A stretch of 14,587 nucleotides of DNA, from NCBI GenBank assembly GCA_964529005.1, contig CAZGUH010000070.1, forward strand, positions 1 through 14,587, read 5' to 3'. This stretch comes from CAZGUH01 sp964529005 (GTDB lineage Bacteria > Actinomycetota > Acidimicrobiia > Acidimicrobiales > Ilumatobacteraceae). The position numbers and the translations under genes were made by a program. How positions within the stretch are numbered: the first letter of the stretch is position 1; each line of letters opens with the position of its first letter. Of the stretch, positions 5,830 to 12,729 are shown piece after piece. A model generated the notes under the pieces. That model was not told the origin of the DNA. It made no database searches and worked only from the letters and a program-made list of their open reading frames with translations.

Positions 5830-5856
5830 CCGCGGCGTGAAGACCCCGCGGCGTGA
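5830..5856. repeat. 11-bp direct repeat upstream of ectA
   Basis: CCGCGGCGTGA occurs at 5830-5840 and again, identically, at 5846-5856, separated by 5 bp (16-bp period). It lies about 75-100 bp upstream of the ectA ribosome-binding site, in the 170-bp gap after pfkA. The position suits a regulator-binding site for the ectoine operon, but no known regulator motif is recognised and chance repeats occur in GC-rich DNA. Confidence 0.35.
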
Positions 5857-5913
5857 TGTGGTGACACGCTCGTTACGCGATTGCCCCGAACTCGATCACC
5901 GACGATCCCGGCG

Positions 5914-6879
5914 TCATGCGAGGGTTCGGGCGGCGGCTGCCATCCGCCGATCGAGGGTCCGGTCCGGCGGCGCCGGCTCGTCGTAGCGAACGCGCACGAC
6001 GTCACCCCGCCGTTGCCCGATGAATGCGCCGCTGTCGCCGTCGGCGATCGCGGCCACCGCCTCGACGCCCCAGAGCGCGGCCAGGATGCGGTCGGACGCA
6101 GTCGGCGGTCCGCCGCGCTGCAAGTGTCCGAGCACGCTGACGCGGCACTCGTGACCGAGGGTGGAGCTGACGCGCGCCGCCGTCCGTTGTGTCCCGTCGA
6201 CGGACGCGCCTTCCGCCACCACGACGATGACGGACCGTTTCCCTGCCGTGATCTGGTCGGAGATCTGCCGTGCGAGGGCGTCGTCGGCGACCGGTGACTC
6301 GGGGACGACGATGGCCTCCGCTCCACCAGCGAGCCCCGCAGCGAGGGCGAGTGCGCCGCAGTGGCGGCCCATCACCTCGACGAAGTGAAGCATCCTGTGC
6401 GACATCGCGGTGTCGCGCACGCGGTCGATCGCCTCCAGCGCGGTGTTCACCGCCGTGTCGAACCCCAAGGTGACGTCCGTGCCGGCGACGTCGTTGTCGA
6501 TCGTGCCCGGCACGCCGATCGTGCGCGGGCCACCGGCTGCCTCGAGGGCCGCCCCGCCGCGAAAGGTGCCGTCTCCTCCGATCAGCACCATCGCGTCGAC
6601 ACGATGTGCGGACAACACGTCGGCTGCTCGCGCCAACCCGTCGTGCGAGCGCATGCGCTCGCAGCGCGACGTCCCGAGCATCGTTCCGCCGCGGTGAACG
6701 ATGTTGACGATCGACGCTCGGTCGAGCGGAACGAAGTCCTCTTCGAAGATGCCGGTGTATCCGTGCTGCACGCCGAGCACATCGAACGACCGATCGACCG
6801 CGGCGCGCACGACCGCCCGGATGCAGGCGTTCATGCCCGGTGCGTCGCCGCCGCTCGTGAGAACCGCCAACCGTGTCAC
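5914..6879 (-). CDS. pfkA: ATP-dependent 6-phosphofructokinase, PfkA family
   Basis: A 321-aa PfkA-type kinase for fructose 6-phosphate to fructose 1,6-bisphosphate in glycolysis. Visible motifs are LTSGGDAPGMNACIRAVVR (residues 7-25, ATP binding), GGTMLGTSRC (64-73) and LIGGDGTFRGG (99-109). The catalytic PGTIDND is at 124-130 with D128 as base, VEVMGRHCG at 167-175, and the substrate-arginine loop VLGHLQRGGPPTASDR at 249-264. Gly104 and Gly125, at the positions that distinguish ATP from pyrophosphate users, favour ATP. The start is GTG 6879, which overlaps the upstream DUF488 stop as GTGA, so the pair is probably co-transcribed. The ectoine operon follows 170 bp downstream on the same strand; read-through is possible as no terminator is obvious. 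Confidence 0.94.
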   Translation of the reverse strand: MTRLAVLTSGGDAPGMNACIRAVVRAAVDRSFDVLGVQHGYTGIFEEDFVPLDRASIVNIVHRGGTMLGTSRCERMRSHDGLARAADVLSAHRVDAMVLIGGDGTFRGGAALEAAGGPRTIGVPGTIDNDVAGTDVTLGFDTAVNTALEAIDRVRDTAMSHRMLHFVEVMGRHCGALALAAGLAGGAEAIVVPESPVADDALARQISDQITAGKRSVIVVVAEGASVDGTQRTAARVSSTLGHECRVSVLGHLQRGGPPTASDRILAALWGVEAVAAIADGDSGAFIGQRRGDVVRVRYDEPAPPDRTLDRRMAAAARTLA

Positions 6880-7298
6880 CCTCGCCCTCTTTCCTGCTCG
6901 GGTTTGCCGTCGATCGGGTTGCCGATGTCACCGAGATGGCGCGACAGCACGGTGGCGCCGGAGTGCTCGACGTCGCGCGTCGCAGTGACCAACGTGACGT
7001 GTTCGCGCTCGGCGATCCTCGCGAGGCGGGCGACGATGTCGGAAGCGGGCGGCTGGGTCAGTTCGGCGCGATAGCGGCGGGCGAACTCGTCGAAGCGCGA
7101 GACATCGTGGCCGTACCAGCGTCGCAGCTCGGTGCTGGGCGCGACGTCCTTCAGCCACTCGTCCACGGGCGCAGCTGCCTTGCTGACGCCGCGCGGCCAC
7201 AGCCGGTCGACCAACACGCGGTGGCTGGTCGAGGTGGCCAGGTCGGCCTCGTACACACGGCGCACGTCGATGCGTCTGCGATGGTCAGCCGGCGACAT
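6876..7298 (-). CDS. DUF488 family protein (YeaO-like), 140 aa
   Basis: A small cytoplasmic protein of the DUF488/YeaO family, whose biochemical role is not established. Family features are IDVRRVYEA near the N-terminus, RVLVDRLWPRGVSK (residues 27-40), and DEWLKDVAPSTELRRWYGHD followed by FDEFARRYRAEL. A C-terminal LVTATRD matches the usual LLYAA-K/R-D strand. The C-terminus carries an extra Gly/Pro/Arg-rich tail (PIDGKPEQERGRG). The start is ATG 7298. Its stop overlaps the pfkA GTG by 4 nt, indicating a two-gene transcription unit. It is divergent from the Lrp/AsnC gene, with 196 bp between starts. Confidence 0.85.
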   Translation of the reverse strand: MSPADHRRRIDVRRVYEADLATSTSHRVLVDRLWPRGVSKAAAPVDEWLKDVAPSTELRRWYGHDVSRFDEFARRYRAELTQPPASDIVARLARIAEREHVTLVTATRDVEHSGATVLSRHLGDIGNPIDGKPEQERGRG

Positions 7299-7494
7299 GC
7301 GTCCCAGTCTGGCTTCTTGCGGCAGCGGCGCTCTGCCATCGGCGCCACAGAAGCTGGAGACAAATCGCTGCCACCGACGGCCCTGGAGCCGCGTTTCGCC
7401 AGCGATCAGCGCGCTACGCTGCGCGATCGTTCAGTGACCAAGCGGAGAACGAAGCGGATCTCGGTCTGGCGCCAGGTACATGAGGAGTCCGGGC

Positions 7495-8022
7495 ATGCCC
7501 ATCACACCGCGAGCTGGCGCGAGCCGCCTCGATGAGGTCGACGAGAAGATCGTCGGACTCCTCCAGGTCGACGCGAGAAAGTCAGCCCGCGCGTTGGCAC
7601 GCGAGATCGGCATGTCTCCGGGAGCCGTGTCCGAGCGGATCAGCCGGCTGGAAAGCTCCGGCGTGATCAAGGGGTATCGGGCACACATCGATCCTGCCGC
7701 GCTGGGTCTCAACGTCCGCGTGCTGATCGGCGTCCAGCTCGAGCGGGAGCCATCCCTGCCGACGATCCTCAATGCCTTGCTGAAGATCGATGAGGTCGCC
7801 GAGGTCCATGCCGTCTCTGGCCAATGGGACCTCATCGTGGTGGCTCAGGTGCGCGATGGCGATCACTTGCGAGAAGTCGTCCTCGAGAAGCTCTGGCAGA
7901 TCCCCGGCGTCCGGCACAGCGAGACGATGCTCATCTTGACGAGCTACGAGCAGGGCGACGAGGTCCCGACGAGCGACGTCACCCCGAGGAAGCCCGCGCG
8001 CCGGAGCGGCTCGCGGGCCTGA
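7495..8022 (+). CDS. Lrp/AsnC family transcriptional regulator, 175 aa
   Basis: A feast/famine regulator. An N-terminal winged helix-turn-helix (LDEVDEKIVGLLQVDARKSA, then ALAREIGMSPGAVSERISRL and VIKGYRAHIDPAALGL) is followed by a RAM/AsnC ligand-binding ferredoxin-like domain. In the latter, VLIGVQLEREPSLPTILNAL, VAEVHAVSGQWDLIVVAQVR and LWQIPGVRHSETMLIL are visible. Such proteins usually sense amino acids and form octamers; the ligand here is unknown. The start is ATG 7495, with GAGGAG 7 nt upstream; an ATG at 7480 in the same frame lies before that site and is less likely. The C-terminal tail is basic (PRKPARRSGSR), perhaps extra DNA contact. It is convergent with the acyl-CoA-dehydrogenase-like gene, 29 bp apart. 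Confidence 0.9.
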   Translation: MPITPRAGASRLDEVDEKIVGLLQVDARKSARALAREIGMSPGAVSERISRLESSGVIKGYRAHIDPAALGLNVRVLIGVQLEREPSLPTILNALLKIDEVAEVHAVSGQWDLIVVAQVRDGDHLREVVLEKLWQIPGVRHSETMLILTSYEQGDEVPTSDVTPRKPARRSGSRA

Positions 8023-8051
8023 CGCCACGCGCCGCGGGTGGTGCTCGCCGG

Positions 8052-9230
8052 CTAGCCCCAACGCTGCGGGGCGTCGGGGTCGATGCCGAGACACAGCTTC
8101 CCGATCAGCTCGTGCGCCATCAGGGTGTTGCCGGGATGGAAGCGGCCCATGCGCACGTCGCGGAAGAGCTGTTCGAGACGACTGTGCTTGAACGCGCCGG
8201 CGCCGCCGCTGAGATCGAGGGCTCGATCGACGATCGCGTGCGCCTGGGTGATCACGAAGTGGCGCGTGGCGACGAGGCGCACCGGCCAGTCGGCGTGCTG
8301 GACGCCGGCGGCCCAGTCCGCGCAGGTCCGCTCGAGCATCGCCTCTGCGGCGTCGTATGCGATGCGCATCTCGGCGACGTGGTGCTGGACCTCCGGATGA
8401 TGGGCCATGGAGTGCGTGAGCGTGAGCGATGTGCGTTGCGGCAGCCGCTCGACCGTGATGTCGAACGCCCGCTTGGCGGCTCCGAGGTAGGTCGCGGCGA
8501 ACCCCATGAGCGCCCAGGCGAAGATCGACAGGTGGAACGGGCCGGCGCCCGCGAACCCAGCCGGGCACACGACGGGCACGAGTTCGTGGGGCACGAAGGC
8601 CTTGTCGAGAATGGTGTCGTGGCTCTGCGTCGCTCTCATCCCGAGGGTGTCCCAGGTCTCGACGATCTGGTAGCCGCTCGCGGAGCGGGGCAGGAACCCG
8701 TGGACGATCTGCGGCTTGTCCGGATCGGAGGTGTCGAGCGCGTGGAAGCCTCCGTACGTCCACACCGGCGAGAGGCTGCCGAAGATCTTGTGACCGGAGA
8801 TCTGCCAACCTCCCTCGACCGGTGTGGCGGTCGCGACGGCGTACAGCAACGGCATCTCGTTGCCCGCCTCGCCGTGGAGGGCGCAGAAGATCTCGCCGTC
8901 GACGGCCTTGTCGAGGATCCAGCGGCACGAGTCGTCGCCCATCTTGAGCAGGTCCGCGGCGACGCCGGTCCAGTAGCAGTGCATGTTCACCGCCAGCGCG
9001 GTGGCCGGCGCGACGTAGGCCAAGCGCCGGACGAGAGCGGCGTAGCCGTCGAGCGCGAGGCCGCTGCCGCCCATCTCGGTCGGCACTGCGGCGAGCAGGT
9101 ATCCCGAGCTGCGGAGCTCGTCGAGGTCCTCGTCGAAGAACCGGTTCTCTCGGTCGTACATCGGAGCGCGCTCGTCGAAGCGGGCGAGCATGTCGTCGGA
9201 CAGCAGGTCCTCGGTCGTCGTGATCGTCAC
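8052..9230 (-). CDS. Acyl-CoA dehydrogenase-fold flavoprotein, 392 aa
   Basis: A protein of the acyl-CoA dehydrogenase superfamily. The N-terminal helical domain includes GYLLAAVPTEMGGSGLALDG. The middle beta domain has FCALHGEAGNEMPLL, the signature-like GGWQISGHKIFGSLS and GFLPRSASGYQIVETWDTLG followed by MRATQSHD. The C-terminal helical domain includes TRHFVITQAHAIVDRALDLS and GGAGAFKHSRLEQLFRDVRM. The usual catalytic base region (YEGTSEI in medium-chain enzymes) is replaced by GRFHPGNTL near residues 362-370, with no glutamate. The enzyme may therefore be a flavin monooxygenase or oxidase (DszC-like group) or another divergent activity rather than a classical dehydrogenase. GTG 9230 has GGAGGG 4 nt upstream. 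It lies 104 bp downstream of the anti-sigma gene on the same strand, with a GC hairpin between. Confidence 0.85.
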   Translation of the reverse strand: MTITTTEDLLSDDMLARFDERAPMYDRENRFFDEDLDELRSSGYLLAAVPTEMGGSGLALDGYAALVRRLAYVAPATALAVNMHCYWTGVAADLLKMGDDSCRWILDKAVDGEIFCALHGEAGNEMPLLYAVATATPVEGGWQISGHKIFGSLSPVWTYGGFHALDTSDPDKPQIVHGFLPRSASGYQIVETWDTLGMRATQSHDTILDKAFVPHELVPVVCPAGFAGAGPFHLSIFAWALMGFAATYLGAAKRAFDITVERLPQRTSLTLTHSMAHHPEVQHHVAEMRIAYDAAEAMLERTCADWAAGVQHADWPVRLVATRHFVITQAHAIVDRALDLSGGAGAFKHSRLEQLFRDVRMGRFHPGNTLMAHELIGKLCLGIDPDAPQRWG

Positions 9231-9249
9231 GGTCCCTCCAGTGCGATCC

Positions 9250-9273
9250 GCTCCGGGCCGCTGTGCCCGGAGC
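9250..9273 (-). terminator. GC-rich hairpin between anti-sigma gene and acyl-CoA-dehydrogenase-like gene
   Basis: GCTCCGGG (9250-9257) and CCCGGAGC (9266-9273) form a perfect 8-bp stem with an 8-nt loop, in the 104-bp gap. No U tract follows on the minus strand, so it is not a textbook intrinsic terminator. It could be an attenuator, a partial terminator or an mRNA-processing structure separating the sigma/anti-sigma genes from the downstream gene. Confidence 0.4.
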
Positions 9274-9334
9274 CCAATCGGTCATCCGGGGAAACAGTCC
9301 GCGATCGCCGCGGCGCGTTACACACCGATCGCGA

Positions 9335-9592
9335 TCAACCTCGACGCCACTGCCGGTACAGCTCGACGAGGTCGTCGAGGGCCTCGTCCGACAGATCGTC
9401 GGGCTGCGCGCTGCCCGCTGCGGCCAGTGTGATGCGCAGCTGGGCGAGGTATTCGGTGCAGTGGGGACACGCCTCGAGGTGGCGTTCGAGACGTGCGCGA
9501 TCGCTCTCCGACAAGCGACCATCGAGGTAGTCCGACATCAGCGCGACCGCGTCGCGGCACACCAACGCGCGGCGTCGCCGGCCAAAGATCAT
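9335..9592 (-). CDS. Zinc-finger anti-sigma factor, 85 aa
   Basis: A small soluble anti-sigma protein of the zinc-associated type. The N-terminal helix carries VCRDAVALMSDYLDGRLSES, and the zinc motif H-x3-C-x2-C is present in ERHLEACPHCTEYL (His38, Cys42, Cys45; Cys12 may complete the site). The C-terminal part (DDLSDEALDDLVELYRQWRR) is acidic and has no membrane helix, so this is a cytoplasmic regulator. It probably binds the ECF sigma factor encoded just upstream and releases it on a redox or other signal; cysteine-zinc anti-sigmas such as RsrA respond to thiol oxidation, which is only a possibility here. ATG 9592 overlaps the sigma stop as ATGA, indicating coupled translation. Confidence 0.88.
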   Translation of the reverse strand: MIFGRRRRALVCRDAVALMSDYLDGRLSESDRARLERHLEACPHCTEYLAQLRITLAAAGSAQPDDLSDEALDDLVELYRQWRRG

Positions 9593-10221
9593 CGGTCGAA
9601 CTCCAATTTCATGTCGGCAGTGAGAAGGGCACGCAGCCGGGCGCGCCCGCGATGGAGAAGTACCCGCTGGTTTCCGTCGCTGATCCGCAGGATCGACGAG
9701 ATCTCGTGCGGCTCCAAGCCCTCGATGTCGCGCAGCATCACGACGTGGCGTTGGGCGTCTGGCAGCTGTGGGAGCAACGCGCGCACCCGCCCGGCGAGCC
9801 GCCGGGCCACGATCTGGTCGTCGACCTGATCGGCCCATGCGGCCGGCGGCTCGGACCACGCGCCCGAGCGGTCGAAGCGCTCCTCGTGCTCGTCGGGCCG
9901 ACCCGCTCGCTGCTCGCGATCGGCGGCCGAGCGGGCGCGATTGACGAGGACGTGAAACAGCCACGTCTTGAACGAGGACTTGCCTTCGAAACGATCGACG
10001 CCGCGGACGACCGCGAGCCACGTGTCCTGCGTGACCTCTTCCGCGACGGCGCGACGTCCGACGATGGCCTGGGCGAGGCGCAGCAACCGGCCCTGGTAGC
10101 GGCGGACGAGATCGACGAACGCGGACTCGTCACCAGCCTGTAGCCGCTTGACCAGTTCGACGTCGTCGTCCACGGTCAAGAGGGTATGCGCGGCGCGCGG
10201 AGCGGTCGGGCATGTCACCAC
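9589..10221 (-). CDS. ECF-family RNA polymerase sigma factor
   Basis: An extracytoplasmic-function sigma factor with two domains. Sigma region 2 spans about residues 31-100 (FVDLVRRYQGRLLRLAQAIV, then AEEVTQDTWLAVVRGVDRFE and FKTWLFHVLVNRARSAADRE). A linker of about 50 residues follows. Region 4 spans about 150-200 (LPQLPDAQRHVVMLRDIEGL followed by EPHEISSILRISDGNQRVLL). The start is uncertain: GTG 10221 gives 210 aa, while GTG 10173 or TTG 10179 would give about 195 aa and begin at the conserved part (VDDDVELVKRLQAGDE); none has a clear ribosome-binding site. Its stop overlaps the anti-sigma start by 4 nt. It lies 56 bp downstream of the flavodoxin-like gene on the same strand, so the unit may be flavodoxin-sigma-antisigma. 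Confidence 0.92.
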   Translation of the reverse strand: MVTCPTAPRAAHTLLTVDDDVELVKRLQAGDESAFVDLVRRYQGRLLRLAQAIVGRRAVAEEVTQDTWLAVVRGVDRFEGKSSFKTWLFHVLVNRARSAADREQRAGRPDEHEERFDRSGAWSEPPAAWADQVDDQIVARRLAGRVRALLPQLPDAQRHVVMLRDIEGLEPHEISSILRISDGNQRVLLHRGRARLRALLTADMKLEFDR

Positions 10222-10277
10222 CGCTCAGTCGCCGGCGCAGCCGACGTCGTTACACGAGGCGCGTGGTCACGCCGAGG

Positions 10278-10898
10278 TCACGTCCTTCGGTCGGCCTCGT
10301 GTCTCTGCGCGGCCCGGGCTTCGGAGTCAGCGGAGTCAGCGACCATCGAGCCGAGATGTTGGCCCCAGCGTCGGGCACGGTCGAGCTCGCCCGCGACCAG
10401 CGGACCGGTGTAGCCGTCGACGAAGAAGCTCGTCGCCTCCGCGATCCGGCACCCCTTGCCCCGCAGCCGGCGAAGGATGCCGCGCGCCGCCGAACCGGGA
10501 AGGCGAGGCCGGGCAACGCGGGTGTCGAATGCAGCCGCGCGGACGCCGGTCGAGCTGCGCGGGAGCATTGCAATCCACTCCCGCACGCCGATGCCTGCGG
10601 AGACCAGCGGCTCGATCGCGGTCCGCTGCGCGTCCTGGCGTGTCCGCGCGCGGCTCATCCCGAAGGCGTGGGTCGGGCCGCCGACGACGACCAGGGCGAC
10701 GTCGTCGAGTGCCGGCGGAGCGTCGCTCACCTCGAGCGACCGCACGGCGCCCGTCCAGGCCAGTCCTTCGGCGATCGCTTCGGCGACGGCCTTCGTATTG
10801 CCGAACATCGACTCGTAGACGACGAGGGCGACCTTCGAGCTGTCGTCGCCGCCGCTGATGTGGTCGCCGCCGCTGATGTGGTGGTGCAGCGTGCTCAT
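10278..10898 (-). CDS. Flavodoxin-domain protein, 206 aa
   Basis: A flavodoxin-fold protein expected to bind FMN. The phosphate-binding loop is VVYESMFGNTKAVAEAIAEG near residues 22-41, and VALVVVGGPTHAFGMSRART is the second characteristic strand and loop. Later elements are WIAMLPR, AAAFDTRVARPRLPGSAARG, GCRIAEATSFFVDGYTGPLV and LDRARRWGQHLGS. The N-terminus is His/Gly-rich because of an 18-bp tandem duplication (HISGGDHISGGD). The physiological partner is unknown; redox or oxidative-stress functions are typical. ATG 10898 is where the domain begins, but it has no evident ribosome-binding site; the frame is open upstream to 11087 without recognisable domain. It is divergent from the membrane protein, and the shared 215-bp gap contains DosR-like boxes. 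Confidence 0.85.
   Translation of the reverse strand: MSTLHHHISGGDHISGGDDSSKVALVVYESMFGNTKAVAEAIAEGLAWTGAVRSLEVSDAPPALDDVALVVVGGPTHAFGMSRARTRQDAQRTAIEPLVSAGIGVREWIAMLPRSSTGVRAAAFDTRVARPRLPGSAARGILRRLRGKGCRIAEATSFFVDGYTGPLVAGELDRARRWGQHLGSMVADSADSEARAAQRHEADRRT
10846..10881. repeat. 18-bp tandem duplication inside the flavodoxin gene
   Basis: TCGCCGCCGCTGATGTGG at 10846-10863 is repeated exactly at 10864-10881. It is in frame and encodes HISGGD twice on the minus strand, just after the start codon. It looks like recent slippage and could vary in copy number between strains. Confidence 0.85.
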
Positions 10899-11016
10899 GT
10901 CGTGATCGTGCAACCGGGGCGGCGTCTCCGGTAGGGGCTTCGGTCCATCCGTGGTGAGCGCGCCGGTGCGAGCGCGACGCCGACGCTGACCGCTTCCTCG
11001 ATCGCGCGGCCCTCTT

Positions 11017-11043
11017 GGGACTTTGGTCCTTTCAACGGGGGAC
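11017..11043. promoter_or_regulatory. Two DosR-like boxes between divergent genes
   Basis: Box 1, GGGACTTTGGTCC (11017-11029), has the dyad GGAC-N4-GTCC and matches the core of the mycobacterial DosR (DevR) consensus GGGACTWWAGTCCC at most positions. A second GGGAC (11039-11043, followed by CATCGACTC) begins 22 bp downstream, about two helical turns, as in promoters with paired DosR boxes. The pair sits about 70-95 bp upstream of the membrane protein ATG and about 120-145 bp upstream of the flavodoxin start. The second box is only a half-match. No DosR gene lies in the window, so the assignment is by motif and context. Confidence 0.5.
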
Positions 11044-11113
11044 CATCGACTCAGGCTCCGCGCGTCGTCGATCCGTACCGTCGGCATCAGCAGATCACCT
11101 GAAGGAGAGATCG

Positions 11114-11785
11114 ATGTCGAAGCTGATGCAAAGACCGCCGGTGGTCGAAGAGCTGCCGGCCGGCGAACACCAGCCCGCCGGGCCGGTCGTGGCTCTGCGC
11201 CGGCGCACCATCGACGCGGTGTTGGTGGCGAGCGGGGCGGTGGCCGCCGTGGTGTTCGCCGTGGCGGGGGGCTTGCTGACGTGGGGCAACAACTTCGCCG
11301 CCGACTACGTCGACCGGGAGTTGTCGTCGCAGAACGTCGTGTTCCCCGACGCCGAGAGGCTGACGGAGGAAGGCCGCACCGACCTCGTGAAGTACGCGGG
11401 CGAGCAGGTCGACACCGGTGACGAGGCGGAGGCCTACGCCAGCTACATCGACGGCCACCTGGCCGGCATCGCCGACGGCGCCACCTACGCGGATCTGGGC
11501 GGTCCCGAGCGTGCGGCCAAGGCCGCCGTGCAGACGGCGACGGACAACGGGGCGCCGCAGGCCGAGATCGACGAGTTGCAGGCGGAGGCGGACAGGATCA
11601 CGGGGCAGCGTGACACGCTGTTCCGTGGCGAGACCCTCCGCGGCCTGCTGCTGTCGGCGTTCGCCTGGGCGACGATCGGCGAGATCGCCGGGATCGCGGC
11701 GGTGGTCGCCTTTGCCGCTGCTGGCGTGATGGTCGTGCTCGTCGCCCTGGGCTTGGTGCACTACCGCCGCACTGTCAGAGCGTGA
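11114..11785 (+). CDS. Membrane protein of unknown function, 223 aa
   Basis: I do not recognise the family. The cytoplasmic N-terminus (about 30 residues) ends in a basic VALRRRT. A strong membrane helix follows at about 33-56 (DAVLVASGAVAAVVFAVAGG). The middle part, about 57-172, is acidic, rich in Ala/Asp/Glu and likely helical (AADYVDRELSSQNVVFPDAE; EIDELQAEADRITGQRD); it would lie outside the membrane. The last 45 residues are hydrophobic (about 176-215, long enough for one or two helices) and end in a basic HYRRTVRA. ATG 11114 has a good ribosome-binding site (GAAGGAGAG) and is preferred over an open stretch from 11015. Two DosR-like boxes lie upstream, suggesting hypoxia or stress control. 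It converges on the methyltransferase gene with an 11-bp overlap. Confidence 0.72.
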   Translation: MSKLMQRPPVVEELPAGEHQPAGPVVALRRRTIDAVLVASGAVAAVVFAVAGGLLTWGNNFAADYVDRELSSQNVVFPDAERLTEEGRTDLVKYAGEQVDTGDEAEAYASYIDGHLAGIADGATYADLGGPERAAKAAVQTATDNGAPQAEIDELQAEADRITGQRDTLFRGETLRGLLLSAFAWATIGEIAGIAAVVAFAAAGVMVVLVALGLVHYRRTVRA

Positions 11786-12710
11786 CCGACCGTGTGACGC
11801 TGCCGGTGCTCGGCCCCTCCTCGAAGGGGCCGAGCACCGGCGCGTCCGGACGGCACGGTCGGACGGCTCGGGTCAGCCAGGCGGCCGACTCGTACACGAC
11901 CCCGCCGGGGGTCGCATGGCGGGCGATGGTGGCGCGCAGGTCGTCGAGAGCCCGGGTTCGACCCGCGTCGTCGAGGTCGTTGAGCAGCCAGTGCAGCTGC
12001 CCCGACACCACTCCGAAGGCGTCGTCGGCGTCGTCGCCGAACCACATCGGCGCGGTGGCCGGCTCGACGGTGACGTCGGTGTAGCCGGCGTCGGCCAGCA
12101 CCGACCGGATGACATCGGGGTCGGCGAGGGTGAACGGTCCAGGTGCGTCGCGCGGTGGCGGCGGCAGGTCTCGGCCGGCGGCCAGCGCGGTCGAGAACTC
12201 GCGGATCCACTCGTTGGCCGGGAACGGCTGCCAGGTGAGCACGACCAGCCGCCCACCGGGGCGCAGAGCGCGGCCGACGTTGGCCAGTCCGGCCACGCGG
12301 TCACCGAAGAACATCACGCTGGTCTGGCCGATCGCGACGTCGAAGGAGGCCTGCTCGAACGGATGGATCTGTGCATCGGCTTGTTCGAAGCGGACGTTCG
12401 TGAGCTCTTCGGCCGCGGCGCGTTGCCGGGCGACGTCCAACATCGCGCGGGACAGGTCGACGCCGAGCGCGGAGCCGGCCGACGCGGCGCGGGCGGCCGC
12501 GCGGGTGGTGCGGCCGGTGCCGCAGCCCACGTCGAGGACCCGGTCGCCAGGGGCGATCGCGGCGAGGTCGAAGAAGCGTTCGTTGTAGGCGAGGAGCGCC
12601 CGTTCGTAGTGGTCGGCGTGCTCGGCCCAGTAGGCGCCCTCGTCGCCGTCCCAGGCGCGCCGCTGCTCGGCGTTGCTCGGATGCACCGGCACGGCACCGG
12701 TCGTCGTCAT
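11775..12710 (-). CDS. Class I SAM-dependent methyltransferase, 311 aa
   Basis: A UbiE/COQ5-type methyltransferase. WDGDEGAYWAEHADHYERAL opens the protein. Motif I is DRVLDVGCGTGRTTRAAARA, the end of strand 2 is ALGVDLSRAMLDVARQRAAA, VRFEQADAQIHPFEQASFDV covers the next strand, and ALRPGGRLVVLTWQP is the post-core strand. The substrate is unknown. ATG 12710 has AGGAGA upstream. It is divergent from padR, and its 5' flank contains a duplicated operator, so repression by PadR is likely. The family part ends near ESAAWLTRAVR; the last 25 or so residues are encoded by a 17-bp GC hairpin region shared with the convergent membrane-protein gene and look like run-on sequence. Confidence 0.9.
   Translation of the reverse strand: MTTTGAVPVHPSNAEQRRAWDGDEGAYWAEHADHYERALLAYNERFFDLAAIAPGDRVLDVGCGTGRTTRAAARAASAGSALGVDLSRAMLDVARQRAAAEELTNVRFEQADAQIHPFEQASFDVAIGQTSVMFFGDRVAGLANVGRALRPGGRLVVLTWQPFPANEWIREFSTALAAGRDLPPPPRDAPGPFTLADPDVIRSVLADAGYTDVTVEPATAPMWFGDDADDAFGVVSGQLHWLLNDLDDAGRTRALDDLRATIARHATPGGVVYESAAWLTRAVRPCRPDAPVLGPFEEGPSTGSVTRSVTL
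11802..11841. terminator. Strong bidirectional hairpin between convergent genes, inside the methyltransferase 3' end
   Basis: A perfect 17-bp stem (GCCGGTGCTCGGCCCCT at 11802-11818 with its complement at 11825-11841) closes a 6-nt loop. It lies 17 bp after the membrane-protein stop and within the last codons of the convergent methyltransferase gene. There is no T tract on either side, which is common for terminators in high-GC actinobacteria. It most likely ends the plus-strand transcript and may affect the minus-strand one. Confidence 0.65.
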
Positions 12711-12729
12711 GGCGTCTCCTCGCGATACT

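Noticed and set aside
7582..9530. Frames of over 550 codons on both strands across the Lrp and acyl-CoA-dehydrogenase-like genes
   Set aside because: They are low-complexity Arg/Ala/Gly shadows without domains and run antisense or out of phase to well-recognised genes.
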